A stretch of DNA of 64,000 nt from positions 11,284,001-11,348,000 of the forward strand of contig JAFFJZ010000010.1 of assembly GCA_018340375.1 (NCBI GenBank). The letters run 5' to 3'. The notes under the pieces were generated by a model. That model searched no databases. It was given only the letters and a program-made list of their open reading frames with translations, and was not told the DNA's origin. Of this stretch, positions 32,650 to 43,652 are shown one piece after another. Position 1 is the stretch's first letter. Every line of letters starts with the position of its first letter. The position numbers were made by a program, and so were the translations under genes. The stretch comes from Gonatopus flavifemur (taxonomy: Eukaryota; Arthropoda; Insecta; Hymenoptera; Dryinidae).

Positions 32650-34362
32650 CGGTCTATGAAGAAAACAAACAATACTTCTTAATAACGCGTGAATCTCAAA
32701 TTGTTGAAATGGTACGAGAAACCGACTATGCTCGGGACACGAGGGTTTTGCAAATCATTCGAATATCCATCATCACTTTTGCGAAGAGAATAAATTCAAT
32801 GTAAATCAAATTCAAACCAACTACAAATTCGGTACGATTAAAAGATCCGCAACGAGACAATGGAGAAATAAGTTGGTAAAATCTTCAATTAGAATACCTG
32901 TGATTAAGGAATGAATAATATGAATTTTGCAAAATTCTTTGTATCAACTCTCAAATGTTGGAAATTTTCGCATTTTCGTCTCCTAATTATTACATTCACT
33001 CACATCAATATTCAATTGCAAATAATTCAACGAAAACTTATTATCAACGAAATATAACAAACCTTCCGTTATATTGAGTTATTTTCGAAAGAATTATGTT
33101 TTTTCTTGAAAGCATAGTTATGTCGACAATGTGCATCACGTACGTTCCAGTTTGCAAGTTCATATATGCGCAATGAATTATCTCAGAATAGCGTTCGCTT
33201 TGCCAAATTCATCCACAGATACTTAGTGTTCTCCAAGAACGCACTCCAAATAATTGCTTCTTGTAATAGATGGGAAAATGCCATACTTTACTGAAGAAAT
33301 TTGTCATAACTGACACATATTGAAATCCTCTTCATCATCTTGAAAAGGAACTGGAAGATAGTTGTTGAATCAAATCAACTGTACTGTTTTTTATTGTTTT
33401 ATAATCAACATTCTAGTCTCGCTCTTTAGCATATGCTACACGGAGAAAAATTTGGGGTAGCAGATACAGCAATCGCGATAAGTTTGACAAAATCAACATA
33501 TAAATATAGGGATAGCATTTCTGCGGTGGAAATTCTACATTATTTTTGCTGTAAATTGAAAATGTCGCAATTCATACATCAAATGTAAATTCTATTGTCA
33601 TAATGAATGAAATATAAACAGTATGACAAGCAATATTTACTTCAAACTTATGAAATTTGTACATCAGTTTGATGTAAAATACATGTTAGGATTTTCTAAT
33701 AAAATTTCAATCGCTCATTTTATGCATACGCGAGAACTACGATAATAATTACAACAATTTTTGTTAAATTTCGAAAAGCCACGAAGATGAGGATAAAATT
33801 TGCGTGATTAAAATTTTACATTATTTGCACCGCATTTTTATGAATTTTCACTGACAGTTGAAATAATAAAAAAAATTGTATCTTCCCAGTTAATCCTTGC
33901 TGTTGTGTTTTTTGTTGAATTTGCAATGAGACAATATTTACAAATGTATTGTTGAGCAGTGAAATGAACGGTAATCACTCAGCTTTAATTTATTCCCTTA
34001 ACATACATCTTACATATTACATATTACAATAAGATTACAATACAATGTTATGTCGCTTTATTTTATCATTATCGCTAACCGTATGCTATGAGTGGAGATT
34101 CGATTTTTTAACATATATCAAATGTAGGAACAAACTGATACTCGCGGAAACTGTTGAAACTGTTTGCGCTATATTTGTGACGCGATTTTAATAATTTTGA
34201 ACTGAAAGGAGTGTTACAACGCTCCACAGTAGTATTACAAACACAGACGAGTAGTTTTTGCAGAAACAATTGTTGAATACACATCAGATTGCGGTAACTG
34301 TATATTTGAGAATGAGAATAAAATTCCTGGGAAATGAATCAGATTATCATTCAAAAAAGCAT
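32650..34362. other. AT-rich spacer with an isolated CACGGAG end
   Basis: An isolated left end, CACGGAGAAAAATTTGGGG, lies at 33441, but its partner was not found. No gene is recognised. Confidence 0.35.
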
Positions 34363-34924
34363 CCCTAACAAGTTCGTGATACCTCAATAATACGTAAATG
34401 TTACGTTGCAAAATGTTCAATTTGAGACCTTAATGATACCTAGAAGATACGCTTACAGTATCATTGCTACTAAAAAAATATATAGAGATTGGAACTGTCT
34501 GCTTTTTTAAAAGGTGATTGATGCTTTCAAAATTATGATCATACTTGCTCTGAAATGTTCGGAATCCTTGCTTCATTTACTCTTCATTTATGGTAAAACT
34601 TCTTCTGGTATTGAAGAAAATTAAAATCAACATGAATTATCCCCTGCTTCTATGATATTAGAGCGACGATGTGATTTTCAGTTATACCAATATACTGATT
34701 ATCACGACATATCATCACCTATTTAATTCACCCACATGTTTACTTTGTATGAAGTTTCCAAGCTAAAAGGCTGATATCAGTTTGATATGAAATTGATATC
34801 TACCTGGGTGAAGAAATTCTCTCCAAAATTTCTTTGAATATCTTCATGATTTGGGATATTTTTCTGATTCATTCAAAAATTTAGAATAATGTAGAGTAAT
34901 TCAGAGAAAGTTAGAGACTGAGTT

Positions 34925-34978
34925 AGAGATTAAGAATGCTTCACTACCTTGTCTGTCAGTGAAGTATTCTTAATCTCT
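34925..34978. repeat. 21-bp-arm hairpin
   Basis: AGAGATTAAGAATGCTTCACT pairs with AGTGAAGTATTCTTAATCTCT around a 12-nt loop, with a single G:U position. Confidence 0.45.
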
Positions 34979-35134
34979 CTGAATCTGCTGGAATTTTTCT
35001 GATTGAGATTTTGAAATTCGTGGGGTTCTCCGAAATCTTTCTAAATCTTCCTAAATCTTTCAGAATTTTTCATTCAGATTCCAAAGTTTTCTCTGAATTT
35101 GTTTGAGTATTTCTGAACTCTTTTGAATTTCTTC

Positions 35135-35292
35135 CCTGTTGAAAATGCGGATAGATCCGGATAAAAATTTGGCAATGGATACAAAAATAGGATCGAAACG
35201 TATAGAAATGCAATCCGAATTTAATCCATTTCGATCCTATTTTTGTATCCATCGTCAAATTTCTATCTGAATCAGTCCGCGTTCTCAACAGG
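35135..35292. repeat. Folded miniature element (about 60-nt arms)
   Basis: CCTGTTGAAAATGCGGATAG on the left and the inverse ending TTCTCAACAGG on the right. The innermost arms GGATACAAAAATAGGATCG / CGATCCTATTTTTGTATCC are perfect. Confidence 0.65.
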
Positions 35293-35482
35293 TTTCGAAT
35301 CCTTTTTAATTTTTTTGAATTCATCTGAATCTCTCAGAATGTAATTTATTCAGATTCTAAGGCTTTCTCTAAATTTGTTTGAGTCTCTTCGAAGCCTTCT
35401 GGATTCCTCTGAATCTCTTCAAATCTGAACAAATAATCCTTCAAAATTTCATTCATTTCGACTTCGGAGCCTTCTCCACATT

Positions 35483-35729
35483 CACTGTAAAAAAATCCCT
35501 TCTGAGAATTCAGAAAATGTGACTGTAATTTTTACAGCTACTTTTTTCTGAATTTTTAGAAAAATTTTGCTGAACTTAAGAAATTTGACTGAATTTTCAG
35601 AACATGCTCTGAAATTTAGTGAAAGTTTCTTGGAATTCCGTAAAATTTATCTGAAAATTTAAAAAAAAACTGACTGTACAAAATTACAGGCATGTTTTCT
35701 GAATTTTCAGAAGAAATTTTTTTACAGTG
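35483..35729. mobile_element. CACTGTAAAAAAAT element with TCTGAATTTTCAGA words
   Basis: The 247-bp element has ends CACTGTAAAAAAATCCCTTC and GAAGAAATTTTTTTACAGTG. The interior repeats TCTGAATTTTCAGAA. No clear target duplication remains. Confidence 0.65.
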
Positions 35730-36120
35730 AGAAATTTCTCTGAATCATTCAAACTAAGATTCCAAAATTAAGAAAAAAAACACTCTTCCTGGCCCTCTCA
35801 GAATTTCTCTGGAATTTTTCTGAACTTTCCCATGTTCTGGGACATTTTTCTGAGAGATTTAGAAAGATTTCTTGGGAGTAATTTTTCTCACATCGGATTT
35901 CATATAGTTGAGAGCAACGTTACATTCGCGTACCATGTACCCATACATTACGTTTCATTATAGTATCATTTGGGTATCATCTTTGACAATATGCAACGTA
36001 TCATCGAGGTTGCAATTGAGCATAAATACCTCAAATATACTTCTATGATACTTCAAAAATACGCAACCTCATTGATACATAAACTATACCTGAAAGATAC
36101 GTATCACGAACTTGCTAGGG

Positions 36121-36905
36121 ATAGGTAACATTAGCAACTGTACTTGTTGAATGTACATTAGATTGCTGTAGAATTGAATAAGTGGAAATGTGGTTGAGCA
36201 TGCCTTATGGCATCACGTTCGTGAAAAGTAGATTCAGTCGAGTGTAATGGAGAATTTACATTGTTCGTGGTCAATTATATCATAATGAATATATTTTTGG
36301 ATTGGCGTAATTTTTACAATCTTCCAAAGCAATGATCATGTATGTATCATGTGAGTTTCATCGAAATTAATGTAGAAATTATATTTAAAGTTTTATCTAT
36401 GCACTGATATTGAAGTTACATTATAATTTTTCTCCATGTATAATGGAAAATATATAAATGTTGAAGGGCCCTCGAGCGCGGTAGAACTGTAAATGTGTAT
36501 GTACACCCATACAGCATATATGTATAGTTTAAGCGAGGGAAACTTTGCGCCAAACTTTTGTGCAAAATAGCGACTGATATGAAATTTCAAAAATATCATA
36601 CTCTAGTGCTTACCTGGGATTGCGCCGTGAATACAAATTTAGCGCTGAAATCACTCTTCATTCCTTATTAAAAAATTCGTAAATATGCGAGACGATTTGA
36701 CATTTCATCACCGCCATGTTGAATTTGAAAATATCGTAAAATGCAGTTGAAAATGGCGTTTTGAAGAAACGTAAACATTCTCTTTATGGTCAGAGTATCA
36801 AAGTTTTTTTTTACAAGATGTTGTAAAAGTGTTATAACGTATATAATTGAAATTAAGTATCATAAAGAATATTTCAGTATAAAAATCACGTCATATCTCT
36901 CATGA
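36121..36905. other. Spacer related to 38640-38840
   Basis: Phrases such as AACTTTGCGCC...TTTTGTGCAAAATAGC around 36540 and GAGGGCCCT around 36470 recur inverted at 38740-38850. So 36430-36790 and 38560-38850 look like inverted flanking copies around the TTCTCCGAA element. No gene. Confidence 0.4.
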
Positions 36906-38182
36906 CCGTGGTGGAAATATTTCTCCGAATTTCTCATTTTTGAAAGTTTCGGAGGAATTCGGAGAAAAAGTTATGAAAAATATTTGCAAATCTCCGTTTT
37001 TTGACGAAGTGTTCATATTCCCTCCTAAATAGTCCGAATTTCTCCGCTAATCAGAAAAAGGGAATCGAGAAGTTTGGAATGTTCCGAATGCAACATATGC
37101 GAAAGAATTTGTGATTTTTTGTCAAAAGTTGAACACTTCCTCACTAAATTTTGAAAGTAGATCATACCGATTTCCTTTGAATTTCTCCGAATTTCATCCA
37201 TATATGTGTTCAATATATATTAGGGAATGTTCGGAGAGAATCCGGGAAATTTTCAGAAATTGAATGCACCTATTTCCACATCTGCTCAGAAGCAATTCAG
37301 AAAAAGTCATATAAATTACTTGAATTGTTCAATCGATCCGAGTATTCCGATTTTCTCCGAATTCCTCCGAAAACATGTAACAAATAGAAGGTTTAGTGGA
37401 TTTCTAGGCATGATTTTTTGTCAGACTGAGGGAAAATTCGGAGGAAATCGGATATATGTTTGAAGATTTATTGACATGTATTTTTCAAGAAAATTCAGAG
37501 GAATTTGGATCACTCACCAACATTTGAACACGTGATGGATTATTCCGATTGTTTTCGAATGGCTACGAAAAAAGGTGGGAAGCACCTGCCTCTCCGAAGT
37601 TCTCCGAACTTTATCTATATTCAAATTTCCATACATTGGAGAATTTTCGGAGGGAATCGGGGGGATTGTCAAAGGTTGAATAGAACAGTTCCAATCCTCC
37701 CTCAGAAGTAGTTCGGAGAAATTCGGAAAAATATTCTGATTATGGAATGAATTATGTTAAGAATATGAATAATTCGAAGAATACTGTAATCATTTCAGAA
37801 AGAATTCGGAAAAAATCTGAACTTTCGATTCAGAAAAATCATTTGAGGCGGAGTATTTTGGAGAAATTCGTGAATTCAATATGAAATTCAGAGAAAATCT
37901 GGATAAATCGGAGAAAATTTCGGAATGAGTCGGAAAAGATTGGAGAAATATTTCGATCACGAAATAAATTACGTTGGACAAATGAATAATTCGGAGAAAA
38001 ATGTGATCTTCCGAGGAGAAATTCGGGAAAAATCTAAATCTTCCAATTCGGAGAAGTGACTATGAGCGAAGTGTTTCGGAGAAACGTCTCAATCTGGTAT
38101 AAAATTCGGAGAAATGCACGAACAAAATCGGAGAAAAATTCGGAAAAAATCGGAGCAAGTTCGGAGAAATATTTCCACCAGG
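36906..38182. mobile_element. TTCTCCGAA-word element, complete (CCGTGGTGGAAATATTTC ends)
   Basis: The left end CCGTGGTGGAAATATTTCTC is inverse to the right end GAAATATTTCCACCAGG. About 1.28 kb is saturated with TTCTCCGAA / TTCGGAGAA. The right 540 bp is repeated almost unchanged at 14113-14655. All open frames inside are by-products of the word. Confidence 0.7.
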
Positions 38183-39296
38183 AGGACCATACGTGTTTGA
38201 ATGAAATCAAATTTCGACATGAATGTATTTAGAATTATGATGAAAACGATGTATCGGTCATTGACTGTCACATGTATAATTCGTTGATCATAATCAAAGG
38301 TCGTTCCTTCTCTAAATGAAGTGTCCTTCCTTTATAAATGAATCAAAATTTCGTCGAACAAATTTTATGCAGGGTGATAACCAAACTAATCGATTCGAAT
38401 TCAATCAGCTGGTTCATGGGAAGTCAACTTATTCTCACGTCGGAATATTTTTGATTATATATATAAGTTCTATTATGGCATATTATCACGCACAGTAATG
38501 AAAATCCCCATCAATCATTTTGAAAACCTTAATATTCTGAAAATAAAAATCAACATATTTCCATTTTGAAGAGCAATCTTCAGCAGCATTTTACAATATT
38601 TTCAAAATCACCATGGTGACGATGAAATGTCAAATCGTCTCGCATATTTACGAATTTTTTTACAGGGAATGAAGAATTTCTTCATCACTATCAATCCCAG
38701 GTAAGCACTGGAGTGTAATATTTTTGGCATTTCATATCAGTTGCTATTTTGCACAAAAGTTTAGAGCAAAGTTTTCCTGGGTTAGAATATACCTGTACAC
38801 CTGTACTGTAATGTGTGAACACACACATTTGTAATTTCTCCGCACGCGAGGGCCCTTTAACATTCAGGATATACATACAGTTCACCGATCGCATATAAAT
38901 CCTTCTCCTATGAAGGAACCATTGACCCCTTGTATGTGAAGAGGCATTGAAAGTTGTAGCAACCCTGTTTCTGCAACTTAGAACTCATTAGAGGAGGACT
39001 CATCATCCTCTTAGTTGATACCATCCTTGGTTGAAACAGTGGGATAATTACTATAAATTGCACACTCAAAATTTGCAGAAATTACGGAAGATCCCTTCTA
39101 CTATAAATTCATACATAGCTACAATGAAAATTAATATCCATTAGTTTAGTGCTAAGTAAGAATAAAAATCACTTTTGAGGTATAAAAAATCAAATCTTGC
39201 GTTCTCTGTCCAGTAAAATTTTGTGATTTCATCGGAATACTTATTTAAAACAAAATACATATCCACTTGTAGAGAATTTAATTATGAGTGAATTAT
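38183..39296. other. Spacer, partly the inverted partner of 36430-36790
   Basis: 38560-38850 mirrors 36430-36790 (ATTTTCAAAATCACCATGG, GACATTTCATC, TTTTGCACAAAAG). The remainder shows nothing recognisable. Confidence 0.35.
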
Positions 39297-39881
39297 CGTT
39301 GGTCACATGTCAAAACGTAACAAGTCACTGTATGAATCCTTCATTTCTTCTGAATTTCCATTATTCTGGAGGTTGAATAATTGTTCGAAATTAATTCATC
39401 TGCATAACTGGAGTTCAGGCGAACAATTTGATACCAGATTTGTGAGAAATAGCGATCAAAAACATATGTTGTTATGAAAATAACAATTATTCACAAACGT
39501 GGCTTGTTACGTTTCATACACTGAGAAAAATGTGTTTCGTAGAACTAGCAATCACAGAATTGTTGGCATTTTATTGTTGGAAATACAATAATTTTTGTTC
39601 TTATAGCAGTACATGTTGTCTTGTTAACAATAGAATTGTAAATTCAGCAATGTTAACGGTCATATTTTTACGATTTTTATTGTAGGTTGACATATGACAA
39701 TGCTGAATTGTCACATATCAACCAGCAATAAAATTGCTGAATTGACAATTTTATTGTTAATAAGACAACTATATATTGCTACAAGAACAAGAATTATTGT
39801 ATATTCAACAATAAAATGTCAGCAATGCTCTTATTGTTAGTTCTACGAAACACATTTTTCTCAGTGTAACGTGACCAACGC
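39297..39881. repeat. Outer inverted-repeat element CGTTGGTCAC...GTGACCAACG
   Basis: The left arm CGTTGGTCACATGTC (39297) followed by AAACGTAACAAGTCAC is matched on the right by GGCTTGTTACGTTTCA and ACGTGACCAACG. A TA-inserting element (39529-39866) interrupts the right arm; removing it and one TA restores the arm. Confidence 0.6.
39529..39866. mobile_element. CACTGAGAAAAATGTG element, TA target site
   Basis: The 338-bp element has ends CACTGAGAAAAATGTGTTTC and GAAACACATTTTTCTCAGTG (perfect 20 bp), flanked by TA. The interior consists of ACAATAAAATTGT words. Confidence 0.85.
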
Positions 39882-39889
39882 GACGATAT

Positions 39890-40200
39890 CCCTGCTCAAA
39901 AGATCCGATTCGAACCTATTAACTGGTCAATCACCATGAATCAGATTTTTGACCAGGAATTTTCCTATTCGATCTTATACAAATCTAATCGGTTTGAATA
40001 GGAAATTTTTACTCCATGAGACATAATCAGGTAATTCGGATCGTGTACATTCGAATTTACTGATTATATCCCATTGAGTAGAAATTTCCTGTTTCAATGG
40101 ATTAAATTTGGATGAGATCAAACAGGGAAATTCCCGGACAAAAATCTGATTCAAACTGATCGACGAGTTGATAAGTTCAAATCGGATTTTCGAAGCAGGG
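39890..40200. mobile_element. CCCTGCTCAAAAGATCCGAT element
   Basis: The 311-bp element has ends CCCTGCTCAAAAGATCCG and CGGATTTTCGAAGCAGGG and AT on both sides. The interior has AATCTGATTTG and AATAGGAAATTT words. GATTCGAACC here is part of the terminal repeat, not a tRNA B-box. Confidence 0.75.
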
Positions 40201-40238
40201 ATATTTCATCACGCTTTTGAAAAATACTAATATTCATA

Positions 40239-40461
40239 CACTGAGAGAAAAAATTTCCGGGAACAATAAAGTATTCAGTTGAACAGTCGCCATGAAATAC
40301 TCAATTGATTTGAATAAACTTTCATTGACTCGATCAAATATTTCATCAATGAAAACAGTTATTTAACTGAGTCAATGAAAGTTTATTCAAATCAATTAAG
40401 TATTTTATGGTGACTATTCAACTAAGTATTCCATTGTTTCCGGAAATTTTTTCTCTCAGTG
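40239..40461. mobile_element. CACTGAGAGAAAAAATTTCC element, copy 1
   Basis: The 223-bp element is flanked by TA, with ends CACTGAGAGAAAAAATTTCC and GGAAATTTTTTCTCTCAGTG perfectly inverse. The interior is CAATTGATTTGAATAAACTT palindromes. The same family is at 53218-53474. Confidence 0.85.
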
Positions 40462-40725
40462 TACTATGTGAAAAATCATTTTTCAAGTGTATGTAAAAAT
40501 TCTTGATTGAAACAGTTGTGTATGGCTTAGTTGAAACACTTTTCATGTACCAATACTGCGATTTGCGATGAGATCAGTCAAAAACTGTGAATAATCATAT
40601 TAGTAGTGACATTTCGCAGTTGCATTGCGAACCTGATAGCCAAGAGTGAGACGAGTTTCGCCATTCCCATCAGTAAGGCAAACACACATACCGCACGATG
40701 CATCAATGTCAACGTGGCAATAATA

Positions 40726-40933
40726 CACGGAAAAAAGTGAACGGTAACCATTACTACAAAGAATAGAAATATTCAAAATCGGAGTGAATGCGGTAAAAAG
40801 TTTGAGTTACAATGGAAACGATAGACTAACATAGGAACGATCACCAAATCGTACGTTGGCACTCAATTCCTATCCTCAAATCGCGATGAGAATTAGAATA
40901 AATGGTAATCAATTCTGTACATTTCTCTCCGTG
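40726..40933. mobile_element. CACGGAAAAAAGTG element, TA target site
   Basis: The 208-bp element has ends CACGGAAAAAAGTGAAC and ACATTTCTCTCCGTG with TA on both sides. Its right TA is also the left TA of the next element. Confidence 0.65.
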
Positions 40934-40935
40934 TA

Positions 40936-41147
40936 CAGTCGGTATAACAAGTCCGTTTATAGTTCTAACGGAAATATCTTCGATAACGTTGTTATTAATG
41001 AATTTTTAATATTTTTCTTCGACTGGTATACCTTCATATATGTGTCTTCTATCATTCGGATAGATTACAAATACTCAGATAACAGCAATAACGCATATTA
41101 TATAAAGATATTTCCGTTAAAATTCAACGGACTTGTTACAACGACTG
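40936..41147. mobile_element. CAGTCGGTATAACAAGTCCG element, TA target site
   Basis: The 212-bp element has about 46-bp terminal repeats (CAGTCGGTATAACAAGTCCG ... AACGGAAATATCTT and the inverse ending CGACTG), flanked by TA. CAGT ends with TA duplication are typical of Tc1-type miniature elements. The long plus-strand open frame 40856-41392 across it is not a gene. Confidence 0.8.
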
Positions 41148-41477
41148 TACGTTCGCGCGCGCGTCTGTCCTATACAGGAGAGTTCTACTGCAAAGCACCA
41201 GGCGTCGCGTGCTGCTGCCTCGAACGCAGCAGTAGAAATTACACAGTGAATGCATTTATTCCGTTCCCTCCTAATCGAGGATGTACTCTTCAGCACAATT
41301 GTATTAGGTGCACCACTGAGTTCTCGCTGCTTGTCAATACATGGCTTCAGCATCAAGTGCTGGTCGATTTTGACGTATCCAAAACGTCATGAACCAAGCT
41401 TTAGACACATGGTAAACAAACTGCGTTGACACGTTAGTGATTCTGTTATGGCATCATATACTTTTGATTGTGTGAAA

Positions 41478-41780
41478 ATGTCTGATTCTGTGCCAAATAA
41501 TCGTCATTTGCGGAATGTGTTGACTTTCCTTATTTCATTCGAAGAAAACGGTGACTGCAGCGTATCGAGAGCTCCAAAAATTTTACGGAAATACTGCTCT
41601 GAGTGAAACAACCGTGAAAAGTGCCGTGATTGATTCCATCGCTTCAAAGACGGTGATTTCGATGTTGACGACCGTCCGTGTGAAGAAACACCAAAAACAT
41701 TCGGAGACACTGAATTGGAGGCATTGCTCGATGAGGATCCGTGCGAAACGCAAAAACGGCTTGCTTCAGCATTAGGAGTT
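41478..41780 (+). pseudogene. Mariner transposase N-terminal relic (copy D)
   Basis: Starting with an ATG, three successive frames together show the mariner N-terminus: SVPNNRHLRNVLTFLISF, then AYRELQKFYGNTALSETT, then RFKDGDFDVDDRP and ELEALLDEDPCETQ. This is the first helix-turn-helix domain and linker of the same clade as copies B and C. At least two frameshifts separate the parts. Everything after LASALGV, including the catalytic domain, is missing. It is inactive. Confidence 0.8.
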
Positions 41781-42094
41781 TTTCCAAGAGATTTTTTCAA
41801 ATATATAAAATATGAACAAAATTAAATCTGTAAGGAAGTTTGCTTTCAACTAGACCCTGAAAAATCATCAACAATTCCTATGATTTGTCAATTTATTTTG
41901 TTGAATAGAATATTATAATATCAATGAATTTTAAGAATTAGCCGGGAAAAGGAAATTTCCTAGAACAGCTTCAAAATTTGATAAAAATCAACAATTCAGT
42001 TCAAATTATCGACCCAATAATTGTGCAGGTGATACTAGCGGCTTGGCAGCAGCCAAATTGTTCATGACAAACTACGGGCATATGTTTTAATTTC
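41781..42094. other. Spacer
   Basis: AT-rich, with no recognisable gene or repeat end. Confidence 0.3.
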
Positions 42095-42163
42095 ATCAAA
42101 GTATCGCTCAGTACAGCACTTATACTTGAATCAGAGAAGTGTTGTATAGAGCGATATTTTGAT
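42095..42163. ncRNA. 27-bp-arm hairpin, pre-miRNA-like
   Basis: ATCAAAGTATCGCTC...TACAGCACTT folds back on AAGTGTTGTA...GAGCGATATTTTGAT around a 15-nt loop. Most differences between the arms are G:U compatible. Size (69 nt) and shape fit a pre-miRNA, but it could be a decayed palindrome. Confidence 0.35.
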
Positions 42164-42193
42164 CAAGCTGGAACATTCGCCACATCGCAAGTA

Positions 42194-42394
42194 CACTGAG
42201 AAAAAAGCAACGTGGTTACAGGAACTATGTTCGCATGGTCAAAGATTCACGGTTGCAGTGACGTGAAATTTGGTCATGATGACGAGAAAAACAAGACAAA
42301 ATCACATGAATGTAGTTGTAGCAACTACATAAGAAGGTCAAGGCAAAAATCAACGACGTGCTGTAGTTGTGCCGACCAGATTTTTCTCCGAGTG
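42194..42394. mobile_element. CACTGAGAAAAAAGC element, TA target site
   Basis: The 201-bp element has ends CACTGAGAAAAAAGC and CAGATTTTTCTCCGAGTG with TA on both sides. The interior has TGTAGTTGTAGCAACTACA-type words. Confidence 0.7.
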
Positions 42395-42468
42395 TACCTT
42401 CTTAAGTAGTCATTTCCTTCTGATTATTCATATATTTATTATTAAATCCCAAGTAGCATCAGAATATA

Positions 42469-43379
42469 CACTGAGAAAAGAAATGAAGTGAGCTCAACTT
42501 AAGCGTGTATTTGGACTGTATATAGTTACCACGAAGGAATTGTATTTGAATTAAACATAATTTCGTTGAGGCAATCACACAAAATTACGCGGATATCGTT
42601 CAGCCAACTACATCACACTGTTATAGTATCATCAACGTTCATTTTGTTCAAACATCAATGTCATTCACTGGAGTTATCGTTGTAGTTGAATCAATTCATT
42701 TCGTTAGTTGAAACAATTGTGGGAGAAATGTAATTGAACGCATTTTTAGTTGTAATGAAGGAATAATTATTTGAAAATCACCTGATCAAAGATGGTAGAA
42801 TACAGGGTATGTAGTACATTAACAACTTTTGCAAGAGCAAAATGCGAAGCGCGCTGTAAAGAAACGGTTAGGACATTAGTGTCTCGGAAAGGTAGATAAA
42901 CTCGAGATAGGTAGGTTCGATTCCCCTCAAATGAGATTTGATATATACACTTACCGGTATCATCATGGTGAGATATCGAAGCATTTCAGAGATTGAACAG
43001 TAAACAAATGAAGATTAACTTTTCTATTTACACATTTTTTTACATAAATATATTTATGATTTGAAATGAAATAGTCTTGCATTAAACATCTTGTAACCTT
43101 GAACGGATTCTTCTATTGAGTTGATTGGAATAATTATTGAATCTAATGAAATACGGGACAATTGATTGTAATAAGTATCATTTTTATGTTGGAAGAATGA
43201 TGTTTTTGATCAAATTACCATTTAGTTCTGTCAACTACATCTGTAGTTGATGGGAATCAATCTTTACAAACATACGATGTAGTTGACGGAACTATATCGT
43301 GAGATTCGCCGTATTTAAGCCCACGATGTAGTTGGAAGAACTAAACCGTCTTTGAGTTCACAATCTTTTTCTCTCAGTG
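42469..43379. mobile_element. CACTGAGAAAAG element (911 bp), TA target site, with tRNA-like module
   Basis: The ends are CACTGAGAAAAG and CTTTTTCTCTCAGTG with TA on both sides. Its insertion into a known repeat gives an exact empty-site comparison, so the boundaries are certain. Interior words are ATGTAGTTGACGGAACTA. A tRNA-like module lies near the centre (42851-42935). No transposase. Confidence 0.85.
42851..42935 (+). ncRNA. tRNA-like A/B box module in a TA element
   Basis: GCGCTGTAAAGAAACGGTTAGG (42852 onward) corresponds to the A-box region of the modules at 5081 and 19119 (shared GCGCT...ACGGTTAGG pattern). It is followed by a textbook B-box GGTTCGATTCC at 42914-42924. The A-box core is degraded. 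Confidence 0.45.
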
Positions 43380-43652
43380 TACTATAAACGCTCTTCAATT
43401 ATTCGAAATATGTTTGATGCACATTCTAATGAACCGTTTCATAGATGCTATGCATATTCATCGAACGTATGTGATCGAATATACGACCGTACGTCAATCG
43501 AACGTCGATTGAATAAATATCGTACATTTCGAATGTACTGTGTACGTTCTAATACAATGAACGTACAGTATATGTTCTCCGTATGTCATCTGAACATTCT
43601 ACGAACATTTCTATATTGTATATACGTTGAACTTCTGTTGTTGATTGCGGTG

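Larger units (their letters stand above)
34363..36120. mobile_element. CCCTAACAAGTTCGTGATAC element, complete, with nested palindromes
   Basis: The 1758-bp element starts CCCTAACAAGTTCGTGATAC and ends GTATCACGAACTTGCTAGGG, with AT on both sides (34361-34362 and 36121-36122). Subterminal regions repeat ATGATAC/GTATCAT. The centre repeats TCAGAATTTCTC-like words. It contains a 21-bp hairpin (34925-34978), a folded insertion (35135-35292) and a CACTGTAAAA element (35483-35729). No transposase frame. Confidence 0.75.
42448..43652 (+). mobile_element. CCCAAGTAGCA element, copy 3, split by another element
   Basis: The left end CCCAAGTAGCATCAGAATA (42448-42466) and the body 43382-43652 together form one copy of the family at 289 and 757. 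The interruption is the TA element 42469-43379. Joining the two parts across one TA restores the phrase GAATATACTATAAACG, the counterpart of GAATATACTATGAACG in copy 2. The right end is decayed (GTTGATTGCGG). Confidence 0.8.

Noticed and set aside
35291..35303. GGTTTCGAATCC B-box-like sequence
   Set aside because: No A-box lies upstream at tRNA distance; it overlaps the end of a folded element.
39905..39920. GATTCGAACC resembling an antisense tRNA B-box
   Set aside because: It is part of the terminal repeat of the CCCTGCT element and its inverse occurs at the other end.
40856..41392. 178-codon plus-strand ORF
   Set aside because: It runs through two miniature elements with proven ends (40726-40933 and 40936-41147), so it is a chance fusion.
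41504..41800. 98-codon minus-strand ORF
   Set aside because: It is antisense to the mariner relic D.
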